Shown: positions 5,927 through 13,844 of the stretch, one piece after another
Layout: each line of letters begins with the position of its first letter
Position numbering within the stretch: position 1 is the first letter of the stretch
Source: Bacilli bacterium
Lineage (GTDB): Bacteria > Bacillota_I > Bacilli_A > RF39 > UBA660
Assembly: GCA_017888105.1 (NCBI GenBank)
Contig: JAGHGS010000161.1
Coordinates: forward strand, 1-14,079
Direction: 5' to 3'
DNA length: 14,079 nt
The notes under the pieces: model-generated
What the model saw: only the letters and a program-made list of their open reading frames with translations
Databases searched by the model: none
Told to the model about the DNA's origin: nothing
Made by a program: the position numbers and the translations under genes

Positions 5927-7633
5927 ATGATAACATTAAAAGAATATGATTTCAATAACAATATTTCTACTAAACTAAAAAAAGAAAAACATGGCACAAA
6001 TTGGCCGGTTGTCTATATACTAAATAATAAGGAAGAAGCATATATTGGAGAAACAACTGATATTAGTATTAGATCAAATCAGCATTTAGCTAAAGAAATT
6101 CGAAAAAAATTAATGAAAATAAATATTATAACTGATGAAACCTTTAATAAGTCAGTAATATTAGATTTAGAATCATTCTTAATTAAATATATGTCTGCAG
6201 ATAAAACTTTTAAACTTCAAAACAGTAATGGAGGAATGCAAAATCATAATTATTACCAACGTGAAGAATATGAAAAAAAGTTTAAAGAAATATGGAAAAA
6301 ATTAAAAACAAAAGGATTAGTTAAAAATGCTTTAAGAGAAATAGAAAATTCTGACTTATTTAAATTTTCTCCTTACAAATCATTAACCGCCGATCAATAC
6401 ATGATTGTAAATGAAATTTTAAATGTTTTAGCAAAAAATATAGAAGCAAAACAAAATACTACATTTATAATTCATGGAGGTGCAGGTACTGGCAAAACAG
6501 TTTTAGGAATTTATCTATTAAAACTTATATCACAAGCAAAGGAAAGCGAACATTACGAAATAGAAGAAGATCAAGTTGAACAAAACCTATATGATATCTT
6601 AAAAATAAATGAAACTGTAGAAGATTTAAGAATTGGATTAGTAATTCCTATGGAGAATTTAAGAGGAACTCTAAAAAAAGTTTTTAAATATATAAAAGGG
6701 TTAAACAGCAACATGGTATTAAGCCCAAATGATGTAGCAAAAAATAACCAAATTTATGATTTATTAATTGTAGATGAAGCACATAGATTAAGACAAAGAA
6801 AAAATCTTTCCTCAGCAAAACAATATAATACATTTAAATTAAATAATATTAAATTGGGATTAGATGAAAACGAAGGAACCGAATTAGACTGGATTTTAAA
6901 GAAAAGCAAATATCAAATTTTATTCTATGATGAAAAACAAACTATTAAACCTACAGATGTAAGGCAAGAAAAATTTATAGAATTAGAAAAAAATTCAAAA
7001 TGCTACTCTTATCAGTTGAAAACACAATTGAGATGTATCCTTGGTGGTGAAAAATATGTCGAATATATAAAAAGAATATTTAGTAATAACCCACCGAGTA
7101 AAAAAGAAAGTTTTAAAAAATATGACATAAAACTATTTGATAATATAATTGATTTAATAGCAGAGATTAAAAAAAAGAATAAAGAATTAGGATTATGTCG
7201 TACTATAGCTGGATATGCATGGCCTTGGAATAGTAAAGGTGCCAAAGCTAAAAATATAAACTATTTAAACACCTATGATATTAATATAGATGGTCAAAAA
7301 TATATTTGGAATACAAGCACATCAGACTGGGTGAATTCGCCAAATTCTATAAACGAAATTGGAAGTATTCATACAATTCAAGGATTCGACTTAAATTATG
7401 CAGGAATAATTATAGGAAATGATTTAAAATATGATTCAATAAATAATAAGCTATATGCTGATAGAAATAATTATTATGATAAAAATGGTAAAAATACTGC
7501 TTCAGAAGAAGAATTATTAGAATATATATTAAATATTTATTCAACTATGTGTACTAGAGGTATGTTAGGAACTTATATTTATGTCTGCAATAAAGAATTA
7601 AAAAAATATTTATCTAAATATATTAATAGATAA
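5927..7633 (+). CDS. GIY-YIG nuclease fused to DUF2075 helicase/ATPase
   Basis: A 568-residue fusion. Residues 26-105 form a GIY-YIG nuclease: VVYIL (28-32), AYIGETT (38-44) with the YIG at 39-41, R49, H53, and the metal-binding Glu in LDLESF (E82). After a charged linker comes a DUF2075 ATPase: Walker A GGAGTGKT (184-191), Walker B LLIVDEAH (279-286), LFYDEKQT, LKTQLRC, then GSIHTIQGFDLNYAG and STMCTRGMLG near the C-terminus, all superfamily-1-like helicase motifs. It probably moves along or remodels nucleic acid and cuts it. AGGAG (5916-5920) overlaps the MazG stop codon and lies six bases before the ATG. It is last in the Fic-MazG-nuclease cassette and is followed by a terminator. The other DUF2075 protein in this window (1126-2985) has the same motor with an unrelated nuclease-like head. 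Confidence 0.88.
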   Translation: MITLKEYDFNNNISTKLKKEKHGTNWPVVYILNNKEEAYIGETTDISIRSNQHLAKEIRKKLMKINIITDETFNKSVILDLESFLIKYMSADKTFKLQNSNGGMQNHNYYQREEYEKKFKEIWKKLKTKGLVKNALREIENSDLFKFSPYKSLTADQYMIVNEILNVLAKNIEAKQNTTFIIHGGAGTGKTVLGIYLLKLISQAKESEHYEIEEDQVEQNLYDILKINETVEDLRIGLVIPMENLRGTLKKVFKYIKGLNSNMVLSPNDVAKNNQIYDLLIVDEAHRLRQRKNLSSAKQYNTFKLNNIKLGLDENEGTELDWILKKSKYQILFYDEKQTIKPTDVRQEKFIELEKNSKCYSYQLKTQLRCILGGEKYVEYIKRIFSNNPPSKKESFKKYDIKLFDNIIDLIAEIKKKNKELGLCRTIAGYAWPWNSKGAKAKNINYLNTYDINIDGQKYIWNTSTSDWVNSPNSINEIGSIHTIQGFDLNYAGIIIGNDLKYDSINNKLYADRNNYYDKNGKNTASEEELLEYILNIYSTMCTRGMLGTYIYVCNKELKKYLSKYINR

Positions 7634-7680
7634 ATTCCTTACTGCTTTAATAACATCATTATAAAAATAAATTATTTTAC

Positions 7681-7727
7681 AAACAGGATCGCTTACCTTC
7701 AAAATAGAAATGGCCTCCTGTTTTTTT
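7681..7727 (+). terminator. terminator of the Fic-MazG-nuclease cassette
   Basis: AAACAGGA (7681-7688) is the perfect complement of TCCTGTTT (7716-7723), followed by T's to 7727. The loop is long (27 bases), which lowers confidence, but the position 48 bases after the stop codon at 7633 fits. Confidence 0.55.
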
Positions 7728-7799
7728 ATCAAAAAATTTAGTAAATAATATTTTATTTTTCTTTATTTCATGATACACTATAGAAAAGTTATTAAATTG

Positions 7800-7805
7800 T
7801 ATAAT
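7800..7805 (+). promoter_or_regulatory. candidate -10 for the cas9 operon
   Basis: A perfect TATAAT within a very AT-rich stretch (7728-7808) that holds no gene. No convincing -35 lies 16-18 bases upstream. A transcript from here would start near 7812 and run through the whole antisense of the tracrRNA before reaching cas9. TGATACACT at 7771-7779 is a second, weaker extended -10 candidate. Nothing else was recognised between 7728 and 7808. Confidence 0.3.
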
Positions 7806-7808
7806 ACG

Positions 7809-7828
7809 AAAAAAGCTGCCTAAGCAGC
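7809..7828 (-). terminator. terminator of tracrRNA
   Basis: On the minus strand, a 5-bp GC-rich stem GCTGC/GCAGC with a TTAG loop followed by six T's. It also serves as the last hairpin of the tracrRNA, as in other type II-A systems. Confidence 0.85.
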
Positions 7829-7901
7829 ATCTCACATAATAAGTATTTAGGGTAAAACCTTTATTTTAACTCTCTATGTCATCTTAAAATGGTATTAAGA
7901 C
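7809..7901 (-). ncRNA. tracrRNA
   Basis: A trans-activating crRNA of about 93 bases, encoded opposite to cas9. The anti-repeat (7863-7901) matches the CRISPR repeat: 7873-7885 is identical to bases 9-21 of the repeat (upper stem), and UAAAAU (7863-7868) pairs with the repeat's 5' GUUUUA (lower stem). Between them lie GA in the repeat and GAGU in the tracrRNA, the same bulge layout as in S. pyogenes (GA/AAGU). After the anti-repeat, read on the minus strand, come GUUAAAAUAAAGG, as in streptococcal tracrRNAs, then a small nexus hairpin GGU-UUU-ACC (7851-7859), a weak CUUA/UGAG stem, and a terminator hairpin GCUGC-UUAG-GCAGC with six U's (7809-7828). It would pair with pre-crRNA, be cut by RNase III and bind Cas9. 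The 5' end is inferred from the promoter. Confidence 0.92.
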
Positions 7902-7907
7902 AAGTTA

Positions 7908-7937
7908 ATAATAGCATATGAAACGGAGGTAAGTCAA
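7908..7937 (-). promoter_or_regulatory. tracrRNA promoter overlapping the cas9 ribosome binding site
   Basis: On the minus strand: -35 TTGACT (7932-7937), an 18-base spacer, and -10 TATTAT (7908-7913) preceded by TGC, an extended -10. The predicted start is about 7901, exactly at the 5' end of the anti-repeat. The -35 abuts the cas9 GTG start (7938) and the spacer contains the complement of the cas9 ribosome binding site GGAGGT (7925-7930). Confidence 0.75.
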
Positions 7938-10900
7938 GTGTTAAATGACAAAAAGAAAAATTATAGTATTGGACTTGATATAGGAACAAGTAGTGTAGGA
8001 TGGGCAGTAATTGACTGCAACAATTACAAAGTATTAAGAAAAGGTAATCGAAAATTATGGGGAGTAAGACTCTTTGATGAAGCTACTACAGCTGAAGCAA
8101 GAAGAATTGCTAGAGGAACAAGAAGAAGATATGATCGAAGAAGAGCAAGAATAAAATTATTGCAAGAAGAATTTCAAAATGAAATTAATAAAGTAGATAC
8201 TAATTTTTTTAAAAAGCTAAAGGAATCTGCATATCATGAAGATGATAAACTAAATAAAACGATAATTCTTAGTCAAGAAGAAAAAACTAAAATAAAAAAA
8301 TATAATGATTTATATCCAACCATTTATCATCTAAGACACAAGTTAATTTCATCTAACGAAAAAATGGATATAAGACTAGTTTATTTAGCCATCCATCATA
8401 TTATAAAATATAGAGGTAATTTTTTATATGGTGCATCTGATTTTAATACATCTAATTTAAATATTGAAGAATTATTTGAAAATATGTTAAAAGATATAAA
8501 TGATATTTCAAACATTGAAAAAATAGGAGACTTAACTTTAATAAATTCAAAAAATTTAGAAGAATTCTTATCATTAGAATCCAAAAATGATAAAAAATTA
8601 GAACTAACGAAAGAACTATCTCAAGCTATATCTAAAAAGCAAACATCTGAATTAGTGAAATTATTAATTGGTGATAAAAGTAATTTAAATATATTATTTA
8701 ATATTGATGCAGACGAAGAAATAAAAATTAGCTTTAAAGGAAGCGAATATGAAGATAATGAAGACAAAATAATCAAAAATTTTCCAAATGAAATAGAGTT
8801 TTTAGAAGATATAAAAAGTATTTACAATGCTCAATTTTTATTAAATATTTTTAAAGGCAAAAAAGAACATAGTTTATCTTATGTAATGGTAGATAATTAT
8901 AATATTCATCATAACGACTTACAAAATTTAAAAGCTATTTATAAAGAAAATAAAAGCTTATATAAGAAGATGTTTAAAAATGAAAATTGCACATATGAAA
9001 AATATATAACGAATAATATTACATATGATGACTTTAAAAAAGAAATTATAAAAGACTTAGATTTATTAAATTCAGTTAATAAATTAGAATTACTTGAAAA
9101 ATTAGAGACAGAAAACTTTATGCCGCGTATAACAAGTGTGGATAATGGAAAATATCCATATCAGTTAAATAAAAGTGAACTAATTAAGATAATTGAAAAT
9201 CAAGGACAATATTATCCATTTTTATTGGATAAAACAGATGATGGAACATATAAACTAGTTAAAATATTAGAATTTAGAATTCCTTACTATGTAGGCCCAT
9301 TAAATAATACAACTGCTAAAAAAGGGGCAGAAAATAAAAATAGTTGGCTAGTAAAAAAAGTTAATAATGTTAAAATTACGCCTTACAATTTTAATGAAGT
9401 TATTGATTTAGAATCTTCTGCAGAAAAATTTATAAAAAGAATGCTTGGAACTTGTACTTATCTTTTAAAAGAACCATCTATGCCTAATAATTCTATTCTT
9501 TATTCAAAGTTTAAAGTTTTAAATGAATTAAAGCAAATCAAAGTAGGAGATGAAAATAGAGAACAAAGATTATCTAAAGAAATGATTAACAAAATTTATA
9601 ACGAGTTATTTTTAACAACAGCAGGAACCATCACAGACAAAAAATTTAAAGATTATTTAATGAAAACAGGGGAATTTGTAATGTATTCTAACTTATCAAT
9701 TACAGGATATTCTGCTGATAAAAAATTTGCTAATAATATGTCTTCCTATGTTGATTTCTTTGGTGAAAATGGTATATTTGTAAATACAAATTATACAATA
9801 GAAGATGCTGAAACCATAATTGAGTACATTACTATTTTTGAAGATAAAGAAATTTTAAAAAGAAAAGTAACCAAAGAATATCCAGAACTTACAGAAGAGC
9901 AAGTAAAAAAGATATGTCGTTTAAAATATAAAGGCTGGAGTAATTTATCAAAAAAATTACTAACTGAAGTTTACTATATTGATGAAAAAACAAATGAACC
10001 TAAAAACATTTTAACTTTAATGGAAGAAACATCTAAAAATTTTATGCAAATTATAACAGATAAAAAGTACAATTTTGAAGAAAAAATAAATAAGATAAAC
10101 AATAATAATAATAGTAAAAAACTAAACTATGAACTTGTAGACGAATTAGCAACATCTCCAAAAAATAAAAGAGGAATTTATCAAGCTTTAAAAGTTTTAA
10201 AAGAAATAATTCAATATATGGGATATGAACCCAAAAGAATCACAATAGAAATGGCAAGGGGAGAAGAAGAAAGCAAGCGTACTGTAGATAGAAAAAAGGT
10301 AATAGAAAACGCTTATGCAGGTAATAGTGAAGAAATATATAATTATAGTAAACTAAAAAAAGAGCTAGGAAAAATTGCCAAAATAGAAAGCCATAATCAA
10401 AAATTATTCTTATACTTCTTACAAGAGGGAAAAAGTTTATATTCTGGCACTCCCTTAAATATTGAAGAATTAGAAAAATATGAAATTGATCATATAATAC
10501 CAAGAACTTTAATTAAAGATAATTCAATTGATAATTTAGCTTTAGTAACAAAAGAAGAAAATCAAAATAAATCTGCCAGCTTTGTTTTACCAGAAAATTA
10601 TCGTACTAGTAAAATGAAAGTTTGGTGGAACCATTTAAAGAAGTTAAAATTAATTAGTGACAAGAAATACAATAATTTAATTAGAGACAAATTTAGCCAA
10701 GAGACAATAGAAGGATTTATTAACAGACAATTAGTAGAAACAAGGCAAATTTGTAAACATGTTGCGAACATGATTAAGAATATGTACAAGGAAACAGAAG
10801 TATATTATATTCCAGCCAATTTATCTTCAAATTATCGGGAAAAGTTTGAACTATACAAATTTAGAGAAATTAATGATTATCATCATGCTCATGATGCTTA

Positions 10901-11948
10901 TTTAGCAGCAACCCTAGGAGAATATAGAACGAATTTAAAATCGAATATTAGTTATGACTATTTAAAAAGAATTAACTTTAAATCTTATCAAGAAAAGAAA
11001 TATCAAGAACTAAATGCTGGATATGTAATAAACAGTTTAGTAAATAGTTCTGACTTTGTTGAATTATTTTGTGATCCAAATACAGGAGAATTATTATTTG
11101 ATGCGGATAAATTTAATAAAACAATTGAATATACTTTATATCAAAATGATATTTTAATTAGTAAAAAAGTAGAATTTAAAACAGGAGAGTTATGGCAACA
11201 GACAAAGAACAAAAAAGGTGAAAAAGGTGTGCCATTAAAAAGAAATATGCCAACTGAAAAATATGGTGCTTATACAAGTATTAATCCTGCATATGCAGCA
11301 GTTGTAAAATTTGTAAAAAATAATAAAGAAGAGCAAAGAATGATAGGAATACCAATTTATATTGATATTACATCTAAAGAAAATAAAAATATTAAAATAG
11401 AATATATCAAGAATTTACTAAATGCTGGTGAAATAGAAATAATAAAAGACAAAATTCCATTCTACAGCAAAATAAACTGGAATGGAGCAATTTGTTCGTT
11501 AGTAGGTGCAACAGATAAAGTAGAAGTATGTAATGCCAAAGAATTCAATATTGATAAAGAACGTATGAAAAAGTGGAAAACAACACTAATTAGGCTATTT
11601 AATAAAAAAGAAGAAATAATCAATGATGCCACCTATAATGAAAATCTAGAAGAAATATTAAAATATATAGTAACAAAAATAGAAAAAGAGTTTACTCTTT
11701 ATCAAAATCTATTAGATCAAATAAAAGAAATGTTTAAAATAAATAGTGCCGAAAAACTTAACGTAGAAGACAAAGAAAAAGCAATTATAGAAATGTTTAA
11801 ACTGTTAAAATGTAATAGTGCTTGTGCAAATTTGAAGTTTTTAAATGCATCCTCTTTTTATGGAAGAAAAGAAAAAAGAATAATACAACATGGATTTATT
11901 ATAAATCAATCTGCAACTGGATTATGGGAAAGTTATTATGAGTTTTAG
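7938..11948 (+). CDS. cas9: Cas9, type II-A CRISPR effector nuclease
   Basis: A 1336-residue RNA-guided DNA endonuclease, close in size to SpCas9 (1368). RuvC-I is YSIGLDIGTSSVGWAV with D14; the arginine-rich bridge helix spans about 50-80 (EARRIARGTRRRYDRRRAR); RuvC-II is ITIEMARGE with E771; the HNH domain is YEIDHIIPR with H852, and N875 aligns with SpCas9 N863; RuvC-III is HHAHDAY with H985/D986. All catalytic residues are present. The C-terminal PAM-interacting part keeps KYGAYTS and ends INQSATGLWES, like SpCas9 IHQSITGLYE, but the SpCas9 RxR PAM pair is not conserved (Y1308-G-R1310 by eye). The GTG start is fixed by GGAGGT seven bases upstream. It overlaps cas1 by 11 bases, first in the cas9-cas1-cas2-csn2 operon. 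The tracrRNA promoter covers its translation start region on the other strand. Confidence 0.98.
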   Translation: MLNDKKKNYSIGLDIGTSSVGWAVIDCNNYKVLRKGNRKLWGVRLFDEATTAEARRIARGTRRRYDRRRARIKLLQEEFQNEINKVDTNFFKKLKESAYHEDDKLNKTIILSQEEKTKIKKYNDLYPTIYHLRHKLISSNEKMDIRLVYLAIHHIIKYRGNFLYGASDFNTSNLNIEELFENMLKDINDISNIEKIGDLTLINSKNLEEFLSLESKNDKKLELTKELSQAISKKQTSELVKLLIGDKSNLNILFNIDADEEIKISFKGSEYEDNEDKIIKNFPNEIEFLEDIKSIYNAQFLLNIFKGKKEHSLSYVMVDNYNIHHNDLQNLKAIYKENKSLYKKMFKNENCTYEKYITNNITYDDFKKEIIKDLDLLNSVNKLELLEKLETENFMPRITSVDNGKYPYQLNKSELIKIIENQGQYYPFLLDKTDDGTYKLVKILEFRIPYYVGPLNNTTAKKGAENKNSWLVKKVNNVKITPYNFNEVIDLESSAEKFIKRMLGTCTYLLKEPSMPNNSILYSKFKVLNELKQIKVGDENREQRLSKEMINKIYNELFLTTAGTITDKKFKDYLMKTGEFVMYSNLSITGYSADKKFANNMSSYVDFFGENGIFVNTNYTIEDAETIIEYITIFEDKEILKRKVTKEYPELTEEQVKKICRLKYKGWSNLSKKLLTEVYYIDEKTNEPKNILTLMEETSKNFMQIITDKKYNFEEKINKINNNNNSKKLNYELVDELATSPKNKRGIYQALKVLKEIIQYMGYEPKRITIEMARGEEESKRTVDRKKVIENAYAGNSEEIYNYSKLKKELGKIAKIESHNQKLFLYFLQEGKSLYSGTPLNIEELEKYEIDHIIPRTLIKDNSIDNLALVTKEENQNKSASFVLPENYRTSKMKVWWNHLKKLKLISDKKYNNLIRDKFSQETIEGFINRQLVETRQICKHVANMIKNMYKETEVYYIPANLSSNYREKFELYKFREINDYHHAHDAYLAATLGEYRTNLKSNISYDYLKRINFKSYQEKKYQELNAGYVINSLVNSSDFVELFCDPNTGELLFDADKFNKTIEYTLYQNDILISKKVEFKTGELWQQTKNKKGEKGVPLKRNMPTEKYGAYTSINPAYAAVVKFVKNNKEEQRMIGIPIYIDITSKENKNIKIEYIKNLLNAGEIEIIKDKIPFYSKINWNGAICSLVGATDKVEVCNAKEFNIDKERMKKWKTTLIRLFNKKEEIINDATYNENLEEILKYIVTKIEKEFTLYQNLLDQIKEMFKINSAEKLNVEDKEKAIIEMFKLLKCNSACANLKFLNASSFYGRKEKRIIQHGFIINQSATGLWESYYEF

Positions 11949-12807
11949 AACAGTAGTAATTACTAATAAATCTAAATTAAACTACAAGAATAGATTTCTA
12001 GTTGTAAAAAAAGATTTGGAAGAACAATATATTCATTTAAGTGAAATTGATACATTAATTATTGATTCTATATCTGTATCTATTTCCTCTTATCTTCTAA
12101 AAGAACTATGCGATTATAAAATTAATATTATTTTTTGTGATGAGAAACATAATCCCTATGGTGAACTAACTAGTTTTTATTCGAATTACAATTCTAGTAA
12201 AACAATTGCAAATCAAATAAAATGGACCAAAAAAGAAACAGATACTTTATGGAAACAAATAGTGATTAACAAGATAAAAAATCAAGCTTATTTATTAAGA
12301 AAAATAAAATCTCCTAATTACAAATTATTAGAAAGTTATATCTTAGAAGTAAAAGATGGAGATAAAACAAACAGAGAAGGCCATGCTGCTAAAGTATATT
12401 TTAATTCCTTATTTGGCAAGAAATTTACTAGAAATGCCCTAGACAATATTAATTCAGCACTAAATTATGGATATGCAGTGCTCTTATCTACTATTAATAA
12501 AGAAATAATTGCAAATGGTTATATAACTCAAATAGGAATACATCACAAAAATGAATATAATGATTTTAATTTAACGTGTGATTTAATGGAAGTATTTAGA
12601 CCTATTATCGATAACTTTGTATATTTTAATCAAGATAGAATATTTGATACAAGTTATAAATTAGATATAATTAACATATTTAATACTTCATTTAAATATA
12701 AAAGTAAAAAATACACTTTAAAAGATATTTTAAAAAAATATATAAAAACAACTTTAGAAAATTTAAATGAAAAAAAGAATTATCAGGAGTATTTATATGA
12801 GGGATAG
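11938..12807 (+). CDS. cas1: Cas1, type II CRISPR integrase
   Basis: A 289-residue protein of normal length for type II-A Cas1, the catalytic subunit of the spacer-integration complex with Cas2. An N-terminal beta domain is followed by the helical catalytic domain with the metal ligands: E148 in TNREGHAAKVYF, H203 in the GIHH segment (200-203), and E218 in CDLMEVFRP (214-222), matching the E-H-E/D set of the family. The ATG lies within the last codons of cas9 (11-base overlap), suggesting translational coupling. The C-terminal end overlaps the cas2 start by 11 bases. Confidence 0.96.
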   Translation: MSFRTVVITNKSKLNYKNRFLVVKKDLEEQYIHLSEIDTLIIDSISVSISSYLLKELCDYKINIIFCDEKHNPYGELTSFYSNYNSSKTIANQIKWTKKETDTLWKQIVINKIKNQAYLLRKIKSPNYKLLESYILEVKDGDKTNREGHAAKVYFNSLFGKKFTRNALDNINSALNYGYAVLLSTINKEIIANGYITQIGIHHKNEYNDFNLTCDLMEVFRPIIDNFVYFNQDRIFDTSYKLDIINIFNTSFKYKSKKYTLKDILKKYIKTTLENLNEKKNYQEYLYEG

Positions 12808-13117
12808 AATAATGAGAACAATAGTGTTTTTTGATTTGCCAAACGTATATGCTAAAGATAAAAGAGCATACTTACTATTTAGAAAATATTTAATTAGTGA
12901 GGGATTTATTATGTTACAAGAATCTGTTTATTCAAAGCTGGTTTTAAACTCTGAGCAAAGTAATCTTTTATATGAAAGAATTAGAAAAAATGCTCCTAAA
13001 AAAGGGATTATTCAATTATTAACAATTACGGAAAGACAGTATGCTAAAATAGAATATATTATTGGAGAATCTAATACTAAAATAATAAATAGCAATGAAA
13101 GGTTAATAGTTTTATGA
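12797..13117 (+). CDS. cas2: Cas2, CRISPR adaptation subunit
   Basis: A 106-residue ferredoxin-fold protein that dimerises as the core of the Cas1-Cas2 integrase. The first strand MRTIVFFDLP carries the conserved Asp (D13), and GIIQLLTITERQY fits the later family pattern. I start it at ATG 12797, seven bases after AGGAG (12785-12789), rather than at an in-frame ATG at 12767, which would add ten residues and has no ribosome binding site; ATG 12812 is also possible. The stop codon TGA overlaps the csn2 ATG in an ATGA. Confidence 0.94.
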   Translation: MRDRIMRTIVFFDLPNVYAKDKRAYLLFRKYLISEGFIMLQESVYSKLVLNSEQSNLLYERIRKNAPKKGIIQLLTITERQYAKIEYIIGESNTKIINSNERLIVL

Positions 13118-13770
13118 CCTTTAAAATATCATTTATAGAAAATACTATAGAAGTAAGTAATGATTATGTACGATGTATAGAAATAGAAAATAAAAGCTAT
13201 TTTTATCGAGTAGTAAAACTATTAAATGATTATTTTAATAATCAAGATGTTGAAGAGGAGCTAATGATTACCGAAAAAACAAATTTTAAAATTGTGACAG
13301 ATTATTTTAATATAGAGCTAAATGATAAGAAAACAATTAATTTAATTCTAAAAAATATAAAAGAACATTTAGATGAAGTAACATATGATAAGTTATTAAA
13401 AAGTTATCAAAAACTTAACCAAACATTTCAATTAGCTTTAAACAATATAGATTTGCCTGTTACAACCGAAAAAGACATAAACATAGATAATCTCATAAAA
13501 TTAATGAATATTAAAGTAATTAAAGAAGACAATTTATTAAAAAATCTATATACACTAATTGATTTAATAACAGAATTACAAAATTATAATTTGTTAATAT
13601 TAATAAATCTAAAACAATATCTTTCAAAAGAAGAGTTAGATGAATATTATAAATATGCAATATATAATAATGTTGCTTTATTATTAATTGATAATAAGAG
13701 TTATGGTATAGCTCAAAATTATGAAAAAAAGTTAATTATTGATGACAATTTAGAAGAATTTGTTATATAA
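13114..13770 (+). CDS. csn2: Csn2, type II-A adaptation protein
   Basis: A 218-residue protein matching the short (S. pyogenes-like, about 220-residue) Csn2 class by length, position after cas2, and the conserved C-terminal pattern NLLILINLKQYLSKEEL followed by YKYAIYNNVALLLIDN. Csn2 forms a tetrameric ring that binds and slides along DNA ends and works with Cas1-Cas2-Cas9 in spacer capture. It shares an ATGA overlap with cas2. Its presence defines the locus as subtype II-A. The last codons contain the probable CRISPR array promoter. Confidence 0.93.
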   Translation: MTFKISFIENTIEVSNDYVRCIEIENKSYFYRVVKLLNDYFNNQDVEEELMITEKTNFKIVTDYFNIELNDKKTINLILKNIKEHLDEVTYDKLLKSYQKLNQTFQLALNNIDLPVTTEKDINIDNLIKLMNIKVIKEDNLLKNLYTLIDLITELQNYNLLILINLKQYLSKEELDEYYKYAIYNNVALLLIDNKSYGIAQNYEKKLIIDDNLEEFVI

Positions 13771-13771
13771 T
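13742..13771 (+). promoter_or_regulatory. pre-crRNA promoter in the 3' end of csn2
   Basis: -35 ATGACA (13742-13747, five of six consensus bases), an 18-base spacer and a perfect -10 TATAAT (13766-13771). The -10 overlaps the csn2 stop codon. Transcription would start near 13778 and run through the leader into the array. Confidence 0.65.
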
Positions 13772-13844
13772 ATAACTAAAGAGATTATTTATCATTTAAG
13801 ATGAAAAGCTTTCTCTATGTGCTTTATCTAAAATCAAATTTGAG
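13771..13844 (+). promoter_or_regulatory. CRISPR leader with ATTTGAG leader-anchoring site
   Basis: A 74-base AT-rich leader between csn2 and the first repeat. Its last seven bases, ATTTGAG (13838-13844), match the known leader-anchoring sequence of one major group of type II-A systems, where Cas1-Cas2 inserts new spacers. The site is part of a 10-bp palindrome (13834-13843), and a stretch at 13812-13820 is shared with the tracrRNA anti-repeat region. Confidence 0.85.

Noticed and set aside
5785..5997. Minus-strand open frame of about 70 codons.
   Set aside because: It overlaps the MazG-like gene and the start of the GIY-YIG gene in opposite orientation, has no ribosome binding site, and both sense genes have clear family motifs.
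7012..7245. Minus-strand open frame inside the GIY-YIG/DUF2075 gene.
   Set aside because: It is a shadow of a gene with conserved helicase motifs; there is no ribosome binding site or recognisable product.
7681..7937. A hidden small gene between the GIY-YIG gene and cas9.
   Set aside because: I found no open frame with a ribosome binding site; the stretch is accounted for by a terminator, an AT-rich presumed promoter region, the tracrRNA and its promoter.
8396..10789. Minus-strand open frames inside cas9 (8396-8584, 10240-10503, 10598-10789).
   Set aside because: All lie opposite conserved cas9 sequence; their hydrophobic composition is the reverse of Lys/Asn-rich coding sequence, and no start signals are present.
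12767..12796. In-frame ATG giving Cas2 a ten-residue N-terminal extension.
   Set aside because: It has no ribosome binding site, would overlap cas1 by 41 bases, and Cas2 normally begins close to its first strand; AGGAG lies at the right distance from ATG 12797.
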